Under the pieces are notes generated by a model, which had not been told where the DNA came from, made no database searches, and saw only the letters and a list, made by a program, of their open reading frames with translations. Both the position numbers and the translations under genes were made by a program. 64,000 bases of DNA from Saccharum officinarum. Lineage: Eukaryota > Streptophyta > Magnoliopsida > Poales > Poaceae. Below are positions 61,729-64,000 of this stretch, in pieces. Within the stretch, counting starts at the first letter, position 1; every line of letters begins with the position of its first letter. The DNA lies in NCBI GenBank assembly GCA_020631735.1, contig CM036197.1, positions 48,531,880 to 48,595,879 on the forward strand. Direction: 5' to 3'.

Positions 61729-61973
61729 GGCCTTGTTCACTTCCCCATCCTAACCCAAAATATTTCCTCTTTCACCCATCACATCAAATCTTTCGACGCA
61801 TGCATGAAGCATTAAATATAGGTAAAAAAAGATAACTAATTGCATAGTTTGTCTGTAAATGTCGGGACGAATCTTTTGAGCCTAGTTAGTCCATAATTGG
61901 ACAAATTTTGCCAAATAACAACGAAAGATGTTACAGTAACTTTTCAGCTACTTTTCGCGAAGTGAACACACCC
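61729..61973. mobile_element. Tourist-like MITE at the 3' end of the kinase gene, TSD CTA
   Basis: 245 bp from GGCCTTGTTCACTTCCCC to GAAGTGAACACACCC, flanked by CTA (61726-61728, 61974-61976). Contains CCCATCACATCAAATCTTTC and GGGACGAATCTTTTGAGCC, family landmarks. Its right end is read as the last codons of the receptor kinase. Confidence 0.88.
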
Positions 61974-64000
61974 CTAGCACATCTTCAAGTGTTGTCTCAA
62001 CTTGTCTCATTGTAGGCCTTTCTTCACCTTTTAAATTTAAACATGCTTCGGCAAGCCTTGCAATAACCTCAGCATCTTTAGACCCTCCATCTTCAACAAT
62101 TTGTGGATCTAAAATATCTGACAAGCGATAGTCTTTTATCATTGTCACAAAGTGTGATGCCAGGCCTTTTGCTTCTGAGGTATGAGAGGAGAAAACAGGT
62201 TTAACCCGTGTTAATAGTTCTGCCAAGATGACGCCAAAGCTGTAAACATCACTCTTCTCTGTGAGTCGATTAGTGTAGTAGTACTCAGGATCAAGGTAAC
62301 CGTGAGTTCCTTGGATTGCTGTAAGTATTCCTGTCTCATCCGTTGAAATTGACCTTGAAGCTCCAAAATCAGATACTTTTGCTATTAAAGTATCAGTAAG
62401 CAATATATTTGCACATTTGATATCTCTATGGAACACAGATATTGAAGCAGCACCGTGTAGATATGCAATGGCCCTTGCAGTTTCCAGTGCAATCCTTAGT
62501 CTGTCATTCCATGGCAAAGGGTTTTCATATTGTCCATGAAGATGGTAGGATAGGGTTCTATTTGATATGAACTCATAAACTAGTAAAGGAACTTCAGTCT
62601 CAAGACAGCAACCAAAGAGCTTTACCACATTTCTATGGTTAGTTTGTGAAAGTATAACAACCTCATTTATGAACTGGTCAATTTCCCTTTGGACCACAAT
62701 TTTAGACTTCTTGATGGCAACTACACGTTGGTCAGATAAGATACCTTTGTAGACTGTGCCATGACCTCCACCACCAATGATGCGATTCTGGTCAAACTTG
62801 TTGGTTGCTTGTTCTAGTTCTTCAGAGCTAAAAATCTTCATCCTTTCAGCTATATCTTTATTTGAAGATATCAACTGTTGTAGAAGCAATCCATGGTTTC
62901 TCTTGAAGAACTTTTGTCTTCGAAGTTTTGCCCTTCTTTGCTTGAGTTTATTGATGATGTTGGCAACACCCAGAATTGAAAATAATAGGCCAAAACCAGA
63001 ACTTATTGCTATTATAGCAATTAAGCCTGCAGAAAATAAACTCAAGGAGTCAAGGATTAATTACAGTAAGCTAGATGCAGGATGACATCCATTTCAAAAT
63101 TTTCTAGTCACTTAAATGTGTAGAAAAAAATGTTTCTTGGAATGTTTCTTAGAGCCGTATTACTAGCCACTTGATTTACTTGTAAAGCAAATTACAGTCT
63201 TGTAAAAAATAGACTTTTTTTTGCACTTAAATTGAGTTGTATCACATGTTTAAACTTCACAATAACATCAGAGAAAACTAATTTGGAAAGTGAAAAAATA
63301 TAGAAGTAGTGGTATTAAGAGATGAACTACCCACTCAAAACACTGAAGGAGAGCCTTTATTCAAAGCGAGTAGTATTTTGTACCAGGATGGCTCCTGATG
63401 CTTTTCTTTGATGAGCATCGGTATGTCCCAGGAATATTGATGCAGGTCCCATGACATGGGTAAATATCTGGCAGCTGGCACTCGTCAATATCTGGAGAAG
63501 GGAGAAAAGAACAGAACCATAAAGATGAAGTATTTCACATAATTTTGCTTCAGCAGCCTGAAAACATATAGAAAATAAATAACTAAACTAATTTTAGCTA
63601 GATAAGCACCTCGGTCATTCGTATAACTTGGACTTGCAAAATTAAAGGCCGAAATGATTGCAAAAAAAAAAAAAAGCCGAAAGAAAGAGATGACACTGAC
63701 AGAAAGTGGTATACCTACCTTGACATCCATTATCAATATAGGGATTGCCCTCGTATCCGTGAGAACAGTTGCACGTCGTAATTTCCATCGATAGTATAGG
63801 AGAAACTGTTTGAGCTTATGCATCTGAAGTCAGAAGATTGGGGTCCTATAGGCGACAGCACGAACAAGCCTGCGTCGCGTATCAGATCCAACGACCAATC
63901 CAGCACCACCGGAACACTATCCACCATCACCGGAACAGCACCGATTGGAAAAAACAGGTTGCTGAAGTTTCTCGCCATCTCGGCCTCGACTCTGCCGAAC
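61948..64000 (-). CDS. wall-associated receptor kinase (WAK), partial, continues off right edge
   Basis: Plasma-membrane receptor kinase with extracellular pectin-binding-type region. Exon 1 (64000-63719, incomplete) has the WAK cysteine-rich region, ending CNCSHGYEGNPYIDNGCQ. Exon 2 (63491-63384) is a calcium-binding EGF motif, DIDECQ ... CHGTCINIPGTYRC. Exon 3 (63026-61948) holds a transmembrane segment (GLIAIIAISSGFGLLFSI) and the kinase: GGGGHGTVYKG glycine loop, VAIKKSK lysine, HRDIKCANILL, DFGAS, GTHGYLDPEYYY. Junctions are GT-AG and in phase. Catalytic residues are all present (RD kinase). Two oddities: in exon 1 the frame shifts by one extra G near 63770, between the ...SYTIDGNY and CNCSHG parts; and the last eight codons (GVCSLREK) plus TAG come from a MITE. 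If the shift is real, this copy is a pseudogene; if an error, it may be functional. Confidence 0.87.

Overview
This is a nuclear genome window from a grass, probably a panicoid/Andropogoneae species. The evidence is intron-bearing plant genes with GC-rich grass-style codons, Stowaway (CTCCCTCCGT) and Tourist-like (GGCCCTGTTTGG) MITEs, Pack-MULEs, and LTR elements beginning TGAAAGCATCTAGG or ending GCGGGCGCCCC-rich. No prokaryotic or viral gene system is visible. The species call is an inference.

The most important structural fact is that 925-20749 and 20850-40658 are the same ~19.8 kb sequence, separated by exactly 100 Ns (20750-20849). The duplication boundaries coincide with the gap, and differences are mostly one-base indels that become dense at the two contig ends. 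Two overlapping contigs (or two haplotigs) appear to have been placed end to end. Everything listed at 925-20749 therefore has a second entry at 20850-40658 that may not be a real second locus.

Unique layout, left contig: the 5' half of an alpha-N-acetylglucosaminidase gene on the minus strand (367-4041, running off the left edge). Then comes a real local tandem duplication (unit 1 4370-8797, unit 2 8798-12533) whose breakpoint lies inside a class III peroxidase gene. Unit 1 keeps only the peroxidase 3' end; unit 2 leads into the complete gene (12330-14285, minus). The two units carry different insertions: a Stowaway MITE, two small 3-bp-TSD MITEs and a Pack-MULE carrying plasma-membrane H+-ATPase exons in unit 1, and a poly(A) retroposon in unit 2. 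Each serves as the empty site for the other. From 14.4 to 20.7 kb there is a solo LTR, several MITEs and a rearranged fragment of a HeLo/MLKL-NTD-like gene.

The right contig after the repeat (40.7-64 kb) is a nest of transposons and gene fragments: a 3.5 kb MULE-like element holding a Gly/Pro-rich two-exon gene; an internally deleted hAT element interrupted by organelle-like DNA and by a 1365-bp solo LTR; a deleted LTR retrotransposon whose ORF is riddled with TAG stops at CAG-type codons; an L1-type LINE; broken WAT1-type transporter and protochlorophyllide reductase copies; and at the right edge a wall-associated receptor kinase (61948-64000, minus) whose last eight codons and stop come from a MITE. 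The probably functional host genes are NAGLU, the peroxidase and possibly the kinase; they do not form a pathway together.
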